A stretch of 64,000 bases of DNA from an uncultured Bacteroidia bacterium (GTDB taxonomy: Bacteria > Bacteroidota > Bacteroidia > Bacteroidales > UBA932), in the NCBI GenBank assembly GCA_902801205.1, contig CADCHE010000009.1, positions 31,297-95,296 of the forward strand, in the 5' to 3' direction. The notes under the pieces are model-generated. The model saw nothing but the letters and a program-made list of their open reading frames with translations. It ran no database searches and was not told where the DNA came from. Positions 43,967-53,484 of this stretch are shown piece after piece. Position 1 is the first letter of the stretch. Every line of letters starts with the position of its first letter. A program made the position numbers and the translations under genes.

Positions 43967-44461
43967 ATGCAGGAAGCGGAAGGAAAGGTGATCGGACGGT
44001 TGCAGGCCCTGTGCTCCCGACGGGAGTACTGCAGCGGCGACGTATATGCGAAGGCGCTCCGCGCCCTGGACGGCGATGCCGCCGCGGCCGGCCGCGTGCT
44101 GGACGCGCTCCGGAAGGACCGTTTCGTGGACGACCTGCGCTATGCTTCGTCCTTCGCCCGGGAGAAGTCCCGGCTGACCGGATGGGGACCGCTGAAGATC
44201 CGTCACGCGTTGACGGCGAAGGGCATCGCCGCCGAGGTGCAGGACGAGGCGCTGCGGCAGCTGGATCCGGAGGAGACTTCCCGCCGGATGCAGCAGGTGC
44301 TCGCTGCGAAGAGCCGGCTTCTGGCACGGGATCCGGCGCGGAAAGAAAAACTCCTGCGTTTCGCCCAGTCGCGGGGATATTTGTACGGGCAGGTGTCGCC
44401 GCTGCTGGAGGAACTCCTGGGCGACGGCGGCGCGCGTGAAAGAGAAGAAGATTACATATAA
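43967..44461 (+). CDS. recX: Regulatory protein RecX
   Basis: 164 residues. The three-helix RecX repeats are seen in GRVLDALRKDRFVDDLRYASSF, GPLKIRHALTAKGIAAE and RMQQVLAAKSRLLARDPARK, with KLLRFAQSRGYLYGQV at the end. RecX inhibits RecA filament growth. The ATG at 43967 follows the patatin gene by 4 bases; upstream frame extension is antisense to nothing useful and is rejected. It is in the same transcription unit as rlmN and purC. Confidence 0.85.
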   Translation: MQEAEGKVIGRLQALCSRREYCSGDVYAKALRALDGDAAAAGRVLDALRKDRFVDDLRYASSFAREKSRLTGWGPLKIRHALTAKGIAAEVQDEALRQLDPEETSRRMQQVLAAKSRLLARDPARKEKLLRFAQSRGYLYGQVSPLLEELLGDGGAREREEDYI

Positions 44462-44470
44462 CATTGATAC

Positions 44471-45409
44471 ATGGATGCAATTGTGAAGACCAGCTTCCAC
44501 TTTCCGGGTCAGACGGGAAAGTATGTGGGAAAAGTGCGTGATGTGTATGACATCGAGGACAAGTATCTGGTGATGGTGGTCACCGACCGGATATCCGCCT
44601 TCGACGTAGTGCTTCCGGAGGGCATCCCCTACAAGGGACAGGTCCTGAACCGGATCGCCGCCAAGTTCCTGGACGCGACGCAGGACATCCTGCCGAACTG
44701 GAAGATCGCCGTTCCGGACCCCTGCGTCACGATCGGGCACAAATGTGAGCCGTTCAAGGTGGAGATGGTGATCCGCGGCTACCTCGCCGGCCATGCCTGG
44801 CGCGAGTACAAGGCCGGTAAGCGGACGCTCTGCGGCTGCCCGCTCCCCGAGGGAATGGTCGAGAACCAGCGTTTCCCCGAGCCGATCGTTACGCCGACGA
44901 CCAAGGCGGCCGAAGGCCACGACGAGGACATCTCCAAGGAGGAGATCATCGCTCAGGGCCTGGTGAGCCGGGAGGATTACGAAAAGCTGGAGCAGTACAC
45001 CCGCGCCATCTTTGCGCGTGGGACCGAGATCGCTGCGAAGCAGGGGCTGATCCTCGTGGATACAAAATACGAGTTCGGCAAGAAGGACGGGCAGATCTAC
45101 CTGATGGACGAGGTCCACACCCCGGATTCGTCCCGTTATTTCTACGCGGAAGGGTATGAAGAGCGTCTTGCCCGCGGGGAGCACCAGAAGCAGCTCTCGA
45201 AAGAATTCGTCCGCGAATGGCTGATGGCCGGTGGTTTCCAGGGCAAGGAAGGCCAGCAGGTGCCTCCGATGACCCCCGAAGTGGTTTCCGGCATCACCGA
45301 CCGTTATATCGAATTGTACGAGCACATCACGGGCGACCGTTTCGACAAGGAAGATTACAGCGTCGAGACGATCGAAGCGCATGTCCGGGCGGCGCTTGCC
45401 GCCCTCTGA
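44471..45409 (+). CDS. purC: Phosphoribosylaminoimidazole-succinocarboxamide synthase
   Basis: 312 residues, the longer eukaryote-like form. Motifs include [26 protein letters not shown] (ATP-binding start), [16 protein letters not shown], and [29 protein letters not shown] (substrate and metal binding). It ligates aspartate to CAIR in purine biosynthesis. It follows recX by 9 bases and precedes the glycan cluster by 12, so read-through into that cluster is possible. Confidence 0.97.
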   Translation: MDAIVKTSFHFPGQTGKYVGKVRDVYDIEDKYLVMVVTDRISAFDVVLPEGIPYKGQVLNRIAAKFLDATQDILPNWKIAVPDPCVTIGHKCEPFKVEMVIRGYLAGHAWREYKAGKRTLCGCPLPEGMVENQRFPEPIVTPTTKAAEGHDEDISKEEIIAQGLVSREDYEKLEQYTRAIFARGTEIAAKQGLILVDTKYEFGKKDGQIYLMDEVHTPDSSRYFYAEGYEERLARGEHQKQLSKEFVREWLMAGGFQGKEGQQVPPMTPEVVSGITDRYIELYEHITGDRFDKEDYSVETIEAHVRAALAAL

Positions 45410-45421
45410 TCCGGCTCACCC

Positions 45422-46411
45422 GTGCGGCTGTCCCTGGTCATACCGGCGTACAATGCGGAGGCCTTCCTCCGCAGGTGCCTTGCGTCCTGCCTGACCCAGG
45501 ACCTGCCCGCGGATGCTTATGAAGTCATCGTCGTCGATGACGGCAGCACGGATGGAACGCGCGCCGTCGCCGACGGCGTGGCGTCTTCTTCCCCTGTTTC
45601 CGTCCGGGTCGTATCCCGCCCCAACGGCGGGCTGAGCGCCGCCCGGAACATGGGCATGGACCTCGCCCGGGGCGAGTATGTCTGGTTCGTGGATGCGGAT
45701 GACTGGGTGGAGGAGAACTGTCTGCAGGCGCTGTTGGGCGAAGCGGACGGGTGCGATATCCTGGCTTTCGGGGCGACGGACCGGCTGCCGGCTCCGGACG
45801 GCGGCTTTCTCGAAGCCGGCGTCTTCCGTTATCCCGCATCCGTCCTGCGCAGTGGTCCGGAGCACATCGCTGCCATGAGTGAGAAACTGAAGATGTGCGC
45901 GCCGTTCCACTTCTTCCGCCGCGCCTTCCTCGCCGAGGCGGGGCTCCGTTTTCCGGAGGGCCTCCTGCATGAGGATGCCGAATTCACGCCGCGGGCCGTC
46001 TACCGTGCCCGGACGGTGCGGGTGTCCATGGCCGTTCCGTACGACCGGCTCGTGCGCCCCGGCTCGATTTCCCGGACCCCCGATCCCCGGCGGATCACCG
46101 ACCTGCTCGCTGTTGTATCCCGCCTGCGCGCTTTCCTGGAGGAGGAACCTGTCGCTGACACCTTCCATGCCCCGTTCTGCAGCATCATCGCAAACGTGGC
46201 GAACCAGGCGATGAAACTCGTCCGCGACTTCCCGGACGCCGATGCCTCTCCGGTCGTCGCGGCCGACGGCCTTCCTGCCGTCTTCCTTGGCGCTGCCGAA
46301 CGGAAATACCGCCTGGAAGGGCGGCTGCTCAAGTGGTTCCCGCATCATCCGGTGGCCGTCTATGCGGCGCTCGCCTGGATCCGTGACCGGTTGTCCGGCT
46401 TGAAAAAATGA
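45422..46411 (+). CDS. Family 2 glycosyltransferase (GTG start)
   Basis: 329 residues. The GT-A fold begins SLVIPAYNAEAFLRRCLAS, with EVIVVDDGSTDGTRAVAD and the metal-binding VWFVDADDWVEENCLQALLG, typical of GT2 enzymes that add sugars to a lipid-linked glycan. The start is GTG at 45422; no ATG is available. It opens the surface-glycan cluster and overlaps the flippase gene by 4 bases. Donor and acceptor are unknown. Confidence 0.9.
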   Translation: MRLSLVIPAYNAEAFLRRCLASCLTQDLPADAYEVIVVDDGSTDGTRAVADGVASSSPVSVRVVSRPNGGLSAARNMGMDLARGEYVWFVDADDWVEENCLQALLGEADGCDILAFGATDRLPAPDGGFLEAGVFRYPASVLRSGPEHIAAMSEKLKMCAPFHFFRRAFLAEAGLRFPEGLLHEDAEFTPRAVYRARTVRVSMAVPYDRLVRPGSISRTPDPRRITDLLAVVSRLRAFLEEEPVADTFHAPFCSIIANVANQAMKLVRDFPDADASPVVAADGLPAVFLGAAERKYRLEGRLLKWFPHHPVAVYAALAWIRDRLSGLKK

Positions 46412-47967
46412 CCGTTATGGGAGAGAAGGACACGCAACTGAACGCCGGTACGCGGAGGGTGGCACGGAACACGCTGCTGCTCTACGTGCGGATGTTCCTG
46501 CTCATGCTGATCGGGCTGTACACCTCCCGGGTGGTCCTGCAGGCGTTGGGCGAGACCGACTTCGGCGTCTACACGGAAGTCGGCGGTTTCGTGGCCATGT
46601 TCTCGCTCCTGTCCGGTCCGCTTTCCAGCGCGGTCAGCCGGTTCCTCACCTTCGAACTGGGAAAGGGGGCGGAAGGACGTCCCGGGGTGGTCTTCTCATC
46701 CGCCGTCCTGATCCAGGTCTGCCTGGTCGCCTTGGTGGTCGTTGCGGCCGAGTGCGTCGGCCCTTGGTACATCACCCATCACCTGAATATTCCCGGGGAG
46801 CGGCTGCAGGCCGCGCGCTGGATCTTCCACTTCTCGCTCGCCGCTTTCGCCGTCAACCTGCTCAGCGTCCCTTACAACGCTTCCATCATCGCACACGAGA
46901 AGATGGAGGCGTTTGCCCTCATCGGCATTTTCGAAGGGGCCGCCAAGTTCGCCGTCGCCCTTCTGTTGGCGGCTGCGCCCGTGGATACCCTCGTCTGGTA
47001 CGGTGCCCTGATGGCCGTGGTGGCCCTGGCCGTCCGGCTCTGCTACGGGCTGTACTGCCGCCGCCATTTTGCCGAATGTCGCCTGCAACGCCGCACCTAT
47101 GATCGCCGGACGGTCCGGGAGATGTTCTCCTTTGCGGGCTGGAATTTCATCGGTTCCGGTTCCGCCGTGCTCCGCGACTATGGCGGCACCCTGCTGCTGG
47201 GATATTTCTTTCCGCCCGCCCTGGCCGCCGCCCGCGGCCTGGCGACGCAGGTGAACGGCGTCGTCTACCAGTTCGTCTCCAGTTTCACCACCGCCCTCAA
47301 TCCGCAGATCACCAAGTCGTACGCAGCCGGCGAACATGCCTACATGACCGGGCTCGTGCTTCGCGGCTCGCGTTTTTCCTTCTTCCTGCTGGCGGCGGTC
47401 TGCATTCCCGTCCTGCTCAATACGCCCTGGTTGATGGACGTCTGGCAGGTGACCGTTCCGGCCCATACGGTGAATTTCGTACGCCTGGTATTGGTGTTCA
47501 CGATGGTCGAGTCGCTGTCGTACCCGCTGGTCACGGCCATGCTTTCGACGGGGAAAATACGTGATTATCAGCTTCTTGTCGGCGGACTGCAACTGCTGAA
47601 CCTGCCGCTGGCCTGGTGGCTGCTCCGCACGACCCGCGTTCCCGAGTCGGTGTATGTCGTCTCGATCGCCCTGGCCCTGGCTTGCCTGGCCGCGCGGGTG
47701 GGCATGCTCCGGAAGATGATCGCTTTCCCGGTCCGGCGCTTCGGTTCGGAAGTCCTGGCGCGGATCGCCGCCGTCCTGTCCATTGCCGTACCGGTGCCCC
47801 TTTTCCTGGCCGTCCGGATGCCGGACGGCTTCGTCCGCCTCGTCGTCACGACGGCGGTCTTCCTGCTCTTTCTGGCGGCTGGTCTGTGGCTGGCCGGCCT
47901 GCGTCCTGATGAGAAAGCGCTCGTCCGTTCCGAAATCCGAAAGCGAATGGGGAGGAAAGGGGTATGA
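46408..47967 (+). CDS. Wzx-type oligosaccharide flippase
   Basis: 519 residues with about 14 hydrophobic helices, beginning NTLLLYVRMFLLMLIGLYTS and containing NASIIAHEKMEAFALIGIFEG, FSFAGWNFIGSGSAV and FTTALNPQITKSYAAGE, the pattern of the MOP/PST flippase superfamily used for O-antigen and capsule repeat units. It should move lipid-linked glycan across the inner membrane. It overlaps both neighbours by 4 bases. No Wzy polymerase or priming transferase is present in the window. Confidence 0.88.
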   Translation: MTVMGEKDTQLNAGTRRVARNTLLLYVRMFLLMLIGLYTSRVVLQALGETDFGVYTEVGGFVAMFSLLSGPLSSAVSRFLTFELGKGAEGRPGVVFSSAVLIQVCLVALVVVAAECVGPWYITHHLNIPGERLQAARWIFHFSLAAFAVNLLSVPYNASIIAHEKMEAFALIGIFEGAAKFAVALLLAAAPVDTLVWYGALMAVVALAVRLCYGLYCRRHFAECRLQRRTYDRRTVREMFSFAGWNFIGSGSAVLRDYGGTLLLGYFFPPALAAARGLATQVNGVVYQFVSSFTTALNPQITKSYAAGEHAYMTGLVLRGSRFSFFLLAAVCIPVLLNTPWLMDVWQVTVPAHTVNFVRLVLVFTMVESLSYPLVTAMLSTGKIRDYQLLVGGLQLLNLPLAWWLLRTTRVPESVYVVSIALALACLAARVGMLRKMIAFPVRRFGSEVLARIAAVLSIAVPVPLFLAVRMPDGFVRLVVTTAVFLLFLAAGLWLAGLRPDEKALVRSEIRKRMGRKGV

Positions 47968-49124
47968 TCCGGACCGATGACAAGTCACTGTGCTGCGGTT
48001 GCGGCGCCTGCGTCGGGGTCTGCGCCGTGCAGGCCATTACGATGCAGACGGATGCGATGGGATTCCGGTATGCTTCCGTTGCGGAGGATATCTGCATCGG
48101 TTGTGGCCGCTGCGAGCAGGTGTGCGCATTCCAGAAAGCGATCCTGCGGAGCGATTCCCTTTCTGCGGAACAGCCTGCAGCCTACGCTGTCCGCAGCCGG
48201 GATCCCGAGGCGCTTCGCCGCAGTACCAGCGGTGCGGCCGGTTACCACCTGATGGATGCCTTCGCCGCTGCCGGCGGTGTGGTTTACGGCGCCCGTTTCG
48301 ACGGGCCGTTCCTCGTCCGGCATGAACGGGCGGAAACCCGTGCGGACATCGGACCGCTGCGGACGACGAAATATACACAGAGTGAGACGGACGGCGTCTT
48401 CGCCCGGGTGCAAGCGGACCTGGACGCCGGGCGGCCGGTGCTTTTCACCGGTACGCCCTGCCAGACGGCCGCCTTGGCCGCATCCGTTTCCGGACGCGAC
48501 CGGCTTCTGCTCGCGGACGTGCTTTGCCACGGGGTTTCCGCCCCGGCGGTGTGGCGTGCCTGCCTGGAGGATGCGTCCCGCCGCTACGGGGTACCTGTCG
48601 CCAGCGCCGCCTTCCGCGACCCCGTCGGCCGCTGGAGCGAGACGGTCAGCAGCGTCCTCTTTGCCGACGGTACGCGCCGGACGTTCCGGCACTGGGCGCG
48701 GCTCTATCAGAAGAATCTGATGCTGCGGCCAGCCTGCGCCCGTTGTCCGTACGCTTCGCTGCACCGTCCGGCCGACGTGACGCTCGGTGACTGCTGGGGA
48801 ATCGGGAAGGTCCGCCCGGACTGGGCTGCCGATGACCTGGGTGCCTCGCTGCTCCTCGTGCATACGGCGGCCGGAAAGGCTTGGGCGGAACGCCTGCAGG
48901 CCGATTGGGAATGCGTTCCCGTCCCGTTGAATGCGGTTATGCAACCCAGCATGACGGCTCCTGTCCGGCCGGGAGAGCAGGCGGATGCGTTTGCCCGCGA
49001 TTTCCTGGCGCACGGTTACGCTTTCGTCCGCCGCCGGTACGCGGCCCGTTCCTTGCGGGAGCGGTGGCGGTTGTTGAAATGGAATGTGAAACGCTTTCTG
49101 AAACGGATCGGTCTATGGAGATAG
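47964..49124 (+). CDS. Fe-S protein of the coenzyme F420 hydrogenase/dehydrogenase beta-subunit family
   Basis: 386 residues. Two N-terminal 4Fe-4S ferredoxin motifs, CCGCGACVGVC and CIGCGRCEQVC, are followed by the family's central domain with STSGAAGYHLMDAFAAAGG, LFTGTPCQTAALAA and CPYASLHRPADVTLGDCWG (further conserved cysteines). This family is found in methanogens and, as here, in polysaccharide clusters of gut anaerobes beside pyruvyl transferases; its role there is not established. A redox reaction on a sugar or the pyruvyl group is a reasonable inference. Overlaps both neighbours. Confidence 0.88.
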   Translation: MIRTDDKSLCCGCGACVGVCAVQAITMQTDAMGFRYASVAEDICIGCGRCEQVCAFQKAILRSDSLSAEQPAAYAVRSRDPEALRRSTSGAAGYHLMDAFAAAGGVVYGARFDGPFLVRHERAETRADIGPLRTTKYTQSETDGVFARVQADLDAGRPVLFTGTPCQTAALAASVSGRDRLLLADVLCHGVSAPAVWRACLEDASRRYGVPVASAAFRDPVGRWSETVSSVLFADGTRRTFRHWARLYQKNLMLRPACARCPYASLHRPADVTLGDCWGIGKVRPDWAADDLGASLLLVHTAAGKAWAERLQADWECVPVPLNAVMQPSMTAPVRPGEQADAFARDFLAHGYAFVRRRYAARSLRERWRLLKWNVKRFLKRIGLWR

Positions 49125-50227
49125 GCATCATGACACAGCCCTTCTCGGGCAATTACGGAGGCATCCTCCAGAACTGGGCCCTCCAGCAGGTGCTCCGCCG
49201 GATGGGGCATGACCCCGTTACGGTGGAAGTCGTCCCTTCCCATACCGTATCGCAGGAGTGGAAGTATTTGAAGATGAATACGAAGGCATTGGCCAGCCGG
49301 GTGACACTGCAACGGCCCGGCCGCTGGTTCACCTGGGAGAAGCGCCGCTTCACGGAAGCGGTTGCCGCCCCGCTGCGGGCCTTCGTCGACACACAGATCC
49401 GGACTTGCCGCGTGCATGCTTCCGGCCTGGGGGCCCTGACCGCCGGCCTGGGCGCCTGGATCGTCGGCAGCGACCAGGTCTGGCGTCCGGCCTACAACCC
49501 CGACCTGTCCCTGCCTTACCTGGCTTTCGCGACCGATCCGTCGGTGCGGAAGATTGCCTATGCCGCCTCTTTCGGGGTCGATACGTGGGAGTACACGCCT
49601 GCCCAGACGGCGGCGGCCCGGCAGGCGGCAGCCCGCTTCGACGCCGTCTCCGTGCGCGAGCGTTCGGGCGTCGGTCTCTGCCGGGAGCATCTCGGCGTGG
49701 CGGCCGAACACGTCCTCGACCCGACTCTGCTGCTGGATCGAGAAGCATACCTGCCCCTGTGCGACGGAGACGTCCACCCCGGTGGGACGCTCCTCGTCTA
49801 TTTCCTGGACCCGACTCCCGGAAAGACCGCCTGGGCCGCCTCCCTGGCCGCCGCCCGCGGTCTGAAAATGGACGCCGTGCTGCCTTTCAGCCTGGCCGGC
49901 ATGCAGCGGAGGGAGGCCGGAGATTTCCGCCTGCGGCCGGTCGGCGCATGGCTCCGCGCCTTCCTGGAGGCCGATGCCGTGGTTTGCGACAGCTTTCACG
50001 GCCTGCTCTTCAGCCTGCTCTTCGAGAAGGATTTCTGGATCGTTCCGCATGAGGGTCGCGGCAATGCCCGGTTCGTTTCCGTCCTGGAGGACCTCGGCCT
50101 GCGCGACCGCATCCTTCCGGCGGACGGTTCCCTTCCGGAGGCCGGCCTGCCCGACTGGTCTGCCGTCCGTGCCCGCCTTTCCGTGCTTCGCGCCTCGTCC
50201 CTCGCTTTCCTTGAAAACAATCTCTGA
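49115..50227 (+). CDS. Polysaccharide pyruvyl transferase family protein
   Basis: 370 residues. The N-terminus MEIGIMTQPFSGNYGGILQN carries the NYGGILQ block of the WcaK/CsaB-like family, followed by AWIVGSDQVWRPAYN, KIAYAASFG, VSVRERSGVGLC and VVCDSFHGLLFSLLFEK (family His). These enzymes transfer pyruvate from phosphoenolpyruvate onto a sugar as a ketal. The start overlaps the Fe-S gene by 10 bases, so both are made together. Confidence 0.9.
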   Translation: MEIGIMTQPFSGNYGGILQNWALQQVLRRMGHDPVTVEVVPSHTVSQEWKYLKMNTKALASRVTLQRPGRWFTWEKRRFTEAVAAPLRAFVDTQIRTCRVHASGLGALTAGLGAWIVGSDQVWRPAYNPDLSLPYLAFATDPSVRKIAYAASFGVDTWEYTPAQTAAARQAAARFDAVSVRERSGVGLCREHLGVAAEHVLDPTLLLDREAYLPLCDGDVHPGGTLLVYFLDPTPGKTAWAASLAAARGLKMDAVLPFSLAGMQRREAGDFRLRPVGAWLRAFLEADAVVCDSFHGLLFSLLFEKDFWIVPHEGRGNARFVSVLEDLGLRDRILPADGSLPEAGLPDWSAVRARLSVLRASSLAFLENNL

Positions 50228-50229
50228 CC

Positions 50230-51204
50230 ATGGATACGTGCCCCGTTGTCTCGATCGTCATTCCCCTCTACAATGTGGAGGCGCTGCTGCCGCGCTGTCT
50301 CGATTCCATCCTGGCGCAGACCCGGACGGACTGGGAGGTGATCGGTGTGGATGACGGCTCCAGCGATGGAACGGCTGCCGTTTTTGAACGTTATGTGCTG
50401 GCTGACAGTCGTTTCCGTCTTGCCCGACATTCGGAGAACAAGGGCCAGATGACGGCCCGCCATACCGGCTGTTCCCTCGCACGCGGTGCCTGGATCCTTT
50501 TTGCGGACGGCGACGATGCTCTCCGTCCCCGGGCCGTGGAGGTGCTGCTGGGCGCCGCCCTCGCCGAAGGCGCCGACATCGTCACCGGCGGTGTGGATTC
50601 CGTCCGCGACGGCAAGTCGGACACCCGTCGCTTTTCCAACGTGCTCCGGTACGGGAACGACCGCACGGGCGCCTTCCGGGCGATGCTGCGCGGGGAGATC
50701 ACCCACTCCTTGTGGAACAAGATCTACCGGGCCTCCCTGTTCCGCGACCCGGAGCCACGGACATGGGACCACATGACCAATGCCGAAGACGCGCTGCTGA
50801 ACTATCAGCTCCTCGGACGCATCACGCGCATCGCAGCGGTCCCGGACATCGTTTACACCTATTATCACAACCCTGCCTCCTCGACGGGAAGCGGCCTGTC
50901 CGCCGCAGCGGTCGAAAGCCACGTTTTCTTCCAGAAACAGCGCCTGGCGCTCCTGCAGGACCAGCCCTCCCTTCGGCGCGACCTGTATGCGGCGGTCGTG
51001 CGCGACTTGTGCCGGCTGTGCATCCTCGGATCCGACCGGGAGACGGTCAACCGGTTGCTCGGCGCGGATTTTCCGCTGCATTTGACGGTCCGCGACATCG
51101 TTCGGTACGGAAATGGCAGGTATCGGATCAAAGGCGTGCGCCAGGCCTATCTGGCGCCCCTGCTGAAAAAATGGAAACAACTCTTTAAATCATTGGAAAG
51201 ATGA
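50230..51204 (+). CDS. Family 2 glycosyltransferase
   Basis: 324 residues. The GT2 motifs are VSIVIPLYNVEALLPRCLDS, EVIGVDDGSSDGTAAVFERY and ILFADGDDALRPRAVEVLL. It is the second transferase of the cluster, 3 bases after the pyruvyl transferase. Its stop overlaps the next gene's ATG (ATGA). Specificity is unknown. Confidence 0.9.
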   Translation: MDTCPVVSIVIPLYNVEALLPRCLDSILAQTRTDWEVIGVDDGSSDGTAAVFERYVLADSRFRLARHSENKGQMTARHTGCSLARGAWILFADGDDALRPRAVEVLLGAALAEGADIVTGGVDSVRDGKSDTRRFSNVLRYGNDRTGAFRAMLRGEITHSLWNKIYRASLFRDPEPRTWDHMTNAEDALLNYQLLGRITRIAAVPDIVYTYYHNPASSTGSGLSAAAVESHVFFQKQRLALLQDQPSLRRDLYAAVVRDLCRLCILGSDRETVNRLLGADFPLHLTVRDIVRYGNGRYRIKGVRQAYLAPLLKKWKQLFKSLER

Positions 51205-51845
51205 AAAAAATCGTATCTCTCCTGGCGGCTGCCCTTATGCTCGGCAGCGTCTCCGCGTTCGCGCAGAAAGTGGGTGTCGAGGCTGGTTTCGGCTTCAGCA
51301 CCACGACGTTCGATTACACCCTCGGCAAGACCAGCCTCGACATGAGCGGCCTTTCCGTCGGCATGAACTACGAAATGCCCATCGGTACCTCGGGGCTCAA
51401 CTTCATGCCGGGAATCGTCTTTACGTATTTCTCGAAGAATGACGCGAATGTCCACGTCCCCGTCATCGACTACACCCTGCAGGCCAAACTCTCCGAGAGT
51501 TATCTTTCCATCCCGCTCGACGTGAATTTCCGCCTGAACCTGGGCGAGGGTATCGACGCCCTGGTCTATGCCGGACCGACGCTTTCGATGGGTCTGACGG
51601 CGAATGCACGCGAGACGGCTACCAGCATGAATTACGACATCTATGACGGCGCCCTGAAGAATTTCACCCGCTACGGCCGTTTCGACGTGCTGGTCGGCGG
51701 TGGCCTCGGACTGGAACTGTATGACATGCTCCGCTTCACGGTCGGGTACGACTACGGCCTGATCAACCGCAACAGCGGCAGTACCAGCAGCCTGCTCGAG
51801 ATCCACCGGAGCCAGTTCAAGGTGGGAGTCGCGTACCTCTTCTGA
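51201..51845 (+). CDS. Small outer-membrane beta-barrel protein (porin-like family)
   Basis: 214 residues. A signal peptide (residues 1-22, SVSAFAQK) is followed by alternating strands typical of the small outer-membrane barrel family of Bacteroidetes, ending FKVGVAYLF with a terminal Phe for BAM insertion. The ATG is shared with the stop of the preceding glycosyltransferase, so it is translationally coupled to a glycan enzyme, an unexpected partner. It precedes the sialate esterase by 10 bases. Function unknown. Confidence 0.78.
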   Translation: MKKIVSLLAAALMLGSVSAFAQKVGVEAGFGFSTTTFDYTLGKTSLDMSGLSVGMNYEMPIGTSGLNFMPGIVFTYFSKNDANVHVPVIDYTLQAKLSESYLSIPLDVNFRLNLGEGIDALVYAGPTLSMGLTANARETATSMNYDIYDGALKNFTRYGRFDVLVGGGLGLELYDMLRFTVGYDYGLINRNSGSTSSLLEIHRSQFKVGVAYLF

Positions 51846-51855
51846 TCTCGCGGCC

Positions 51856-53445
51856 ATGAAACGATGGATCCTTTGCGCGGCGATCCTCGCCGCGCTTTGC
51901 AGTGTTCTGTCCGCGCAGGACAAGGGACAGGAGGAAGCCGCATTCCAGGTGGCCAGCATCTTCACAGACCACATGGTCCTGCAGCGGGAAGCCTCCGTAC
52001 CGGTCTGGGGCTGGGCAGAACCCGGCACGAAGGTTATGGCCGTCCCTTCCTGGGATAAGAAAAAGTACACTGCGACAGCCGCTTCCGACGGACGTTGGGA
52101 AATGAAGGTCGCTACACCGGCGGCCGGCGGCCCGTATACGCTGAACCTCTTGGCGGGCAAAAAGGAGCGGATCTTCCTGCAAGACGTGATGATCGGGGAG
52201 GTCTGGCTCTGTTCCGGCCAGTCGAACATGGCACTGAGCATGATCGGAGGCACCTCCCAGGGCGTCGTCGGGGCGTTCGAGCAGATCGCGGAAGCGCCGG
52301 AATATGCCGACCGCATCCGCTTCTTCGATATCAAGGACGGAAAGGCTTTCGAGCCGCAGACGTCGGTGAAATGCAAGTGGGAACGGACAGACGGTGCGGT
52401 CACCGCGAATGTGTCCGCCGTCGGCTATCTCTTCGCCAAGCGGCTGACGCGGAGCCTCGGCGTCCCCGTCGGCATCATCGCGAACCCCTGGGGGGGCTGC
52501 CTGCTGCCGCCGTGGATGCCTGTCGAATACCTGGAAAAGTATGTGAAGGGCCAGATCCCCGATGAAAAGTACCAGGCGATCCTCGACCGCCGCGATGCGC
52601 CGGATCCCGACCGCAACGCGCCGCGCCAGGTCGGAACGATGTACAACGCTCGGATGTATCCGGTAAAGGGGTATGCCATCCGCGGCTTCGTCTGGTACCA
52701 GGGATGTTCGGAACTGATTTTCAACGACATCGCCTATTACGATAAGTTGCAGGCTGCGATGGTCCGGTGCTGGCGCGACATGTGGGGGGATACGGAGGAC
52801 AAGCTTCCGTTCTACTTTACCTTGCTCGCACCGTACGGCTACAGCCACCCGGAAGGGGAGGGGCGCGGTTATTTCGTGGAAAACCAGCTTGCTTCGCTGG
52901 ATATCATCCCGAATTCCGGCGTCGCCGTCACGGAGACCCTGGGTGACATTGGCTGCATCCATCCCGGTCGCAAGCAGGAAGTGGCGGACCAGTTCGCCGT
53001 CCTCGCGCTGGAGCGCGTGTACGGGGTCGGGACCGGCCTCGGAAACGGCGCCTTCGCCCATCCCGACAGGGTTTCCTTCCCGGCGGATTCGCCCGTCGAG
53101 GTGCGGAAGATCCACCAGTCCGGCTATGACCTGGACATCCGCAAGAGCGACCGGGCGGACGACACCATCGTCCTCCACTTCGTCGACACGCGCATCGGTC
53201 TGGGCCACTATTCCGACTACGGTTTTCCGGTGAAGGGATTCGAGGTCGCCGGCGCTGACCGGGTCTTCCATCCCGTTCCCGCGCTGGCAAACCTGGACAA
53301 CATCGTCATCGACTGCTCCGGTATCGAAGGCCCCGTTGCCGTCCGTTACGCGTTCCACAACTGGTGCGAGGCGGACCTGCAGACCGCGCTCGGCATTCCC
53401 GTCGCTTCTTTCCGGACCGACGACTGGCCGATGACATCGAAATAA
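51856..53445 (+). CDS. Exported sialate O-acetylesterase family protein
   Basis: 529 residues with a signal peptide (residues 1-21). The SGNH-type serine lies in GEVWLCSGQSNMALSM and the catalytic His in CIHPGRKQEVADQFA; VGIIANPWGGCLLPPWMP and GFVWYQGCSEL are other family blocks. These enzymes remove acetyl groups from sialic acids or hemicellulose. The residue two before the His is Cys, where I recall Asp in most relatives (DIHP), so the triad may differ. It lies just after the glycan cluster and before secA. Confidence 0.85.
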   Translation: MKRWILCAAILAALCSVLSAQDKGQEEAAFQVASIFTDHMVLQREASVPVWGWAEPGTKVMAVPSWDKKKYTATAASDGRWEMKVATPAAGGPYTLNLLAGKKERIFLQDVMIGEVWLCSGQSNMALSMIGGTSQGVVGAFEQIAEAPEYADRIRFFDIKDGKAFEPQTSVKCKWERTDGAVTANVSAVGYLFAKRLTRSLGVPVGIIANPWGGCLLPPWMPVEYLEKYVKGQIPDEKYQAILDRRDAPDPDRNAPRQVGTMYNARMYPVKGYAIRGFVWYQGCSELIFNDIAYYDKLQAAMVRCWRDMWGDTEDKLPFYFTLLAPYGYSHPEGEGRGYFVENQLASLDIIPNSGVAVTETLGDIGCIHPGRKQEVADQFAVLALERVYGVGTGLGNGAFAHPDRVSFPADSPVEVRKIHQSGYDLDIRKSDRADDTIVLHFVDTRIGLGHYSDYGFPVKGFEVAGADRVFHPVPALANLDNIVIDCSGIEGPVAVRYAFHNWCEADLQTALGIPVASFRTDDWPMTSK

Positions 53446-53484
53446 TCTTCTGGTTTTCCGGAATAAACCGGGCCCGATAATTGT

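Noticed and set aside
41452-43968. Minus-strand open frame of about 838 codons opposite the patatin fusion
   Set aside because: Antisense shadow of a confidently identified gene, without family similarity.
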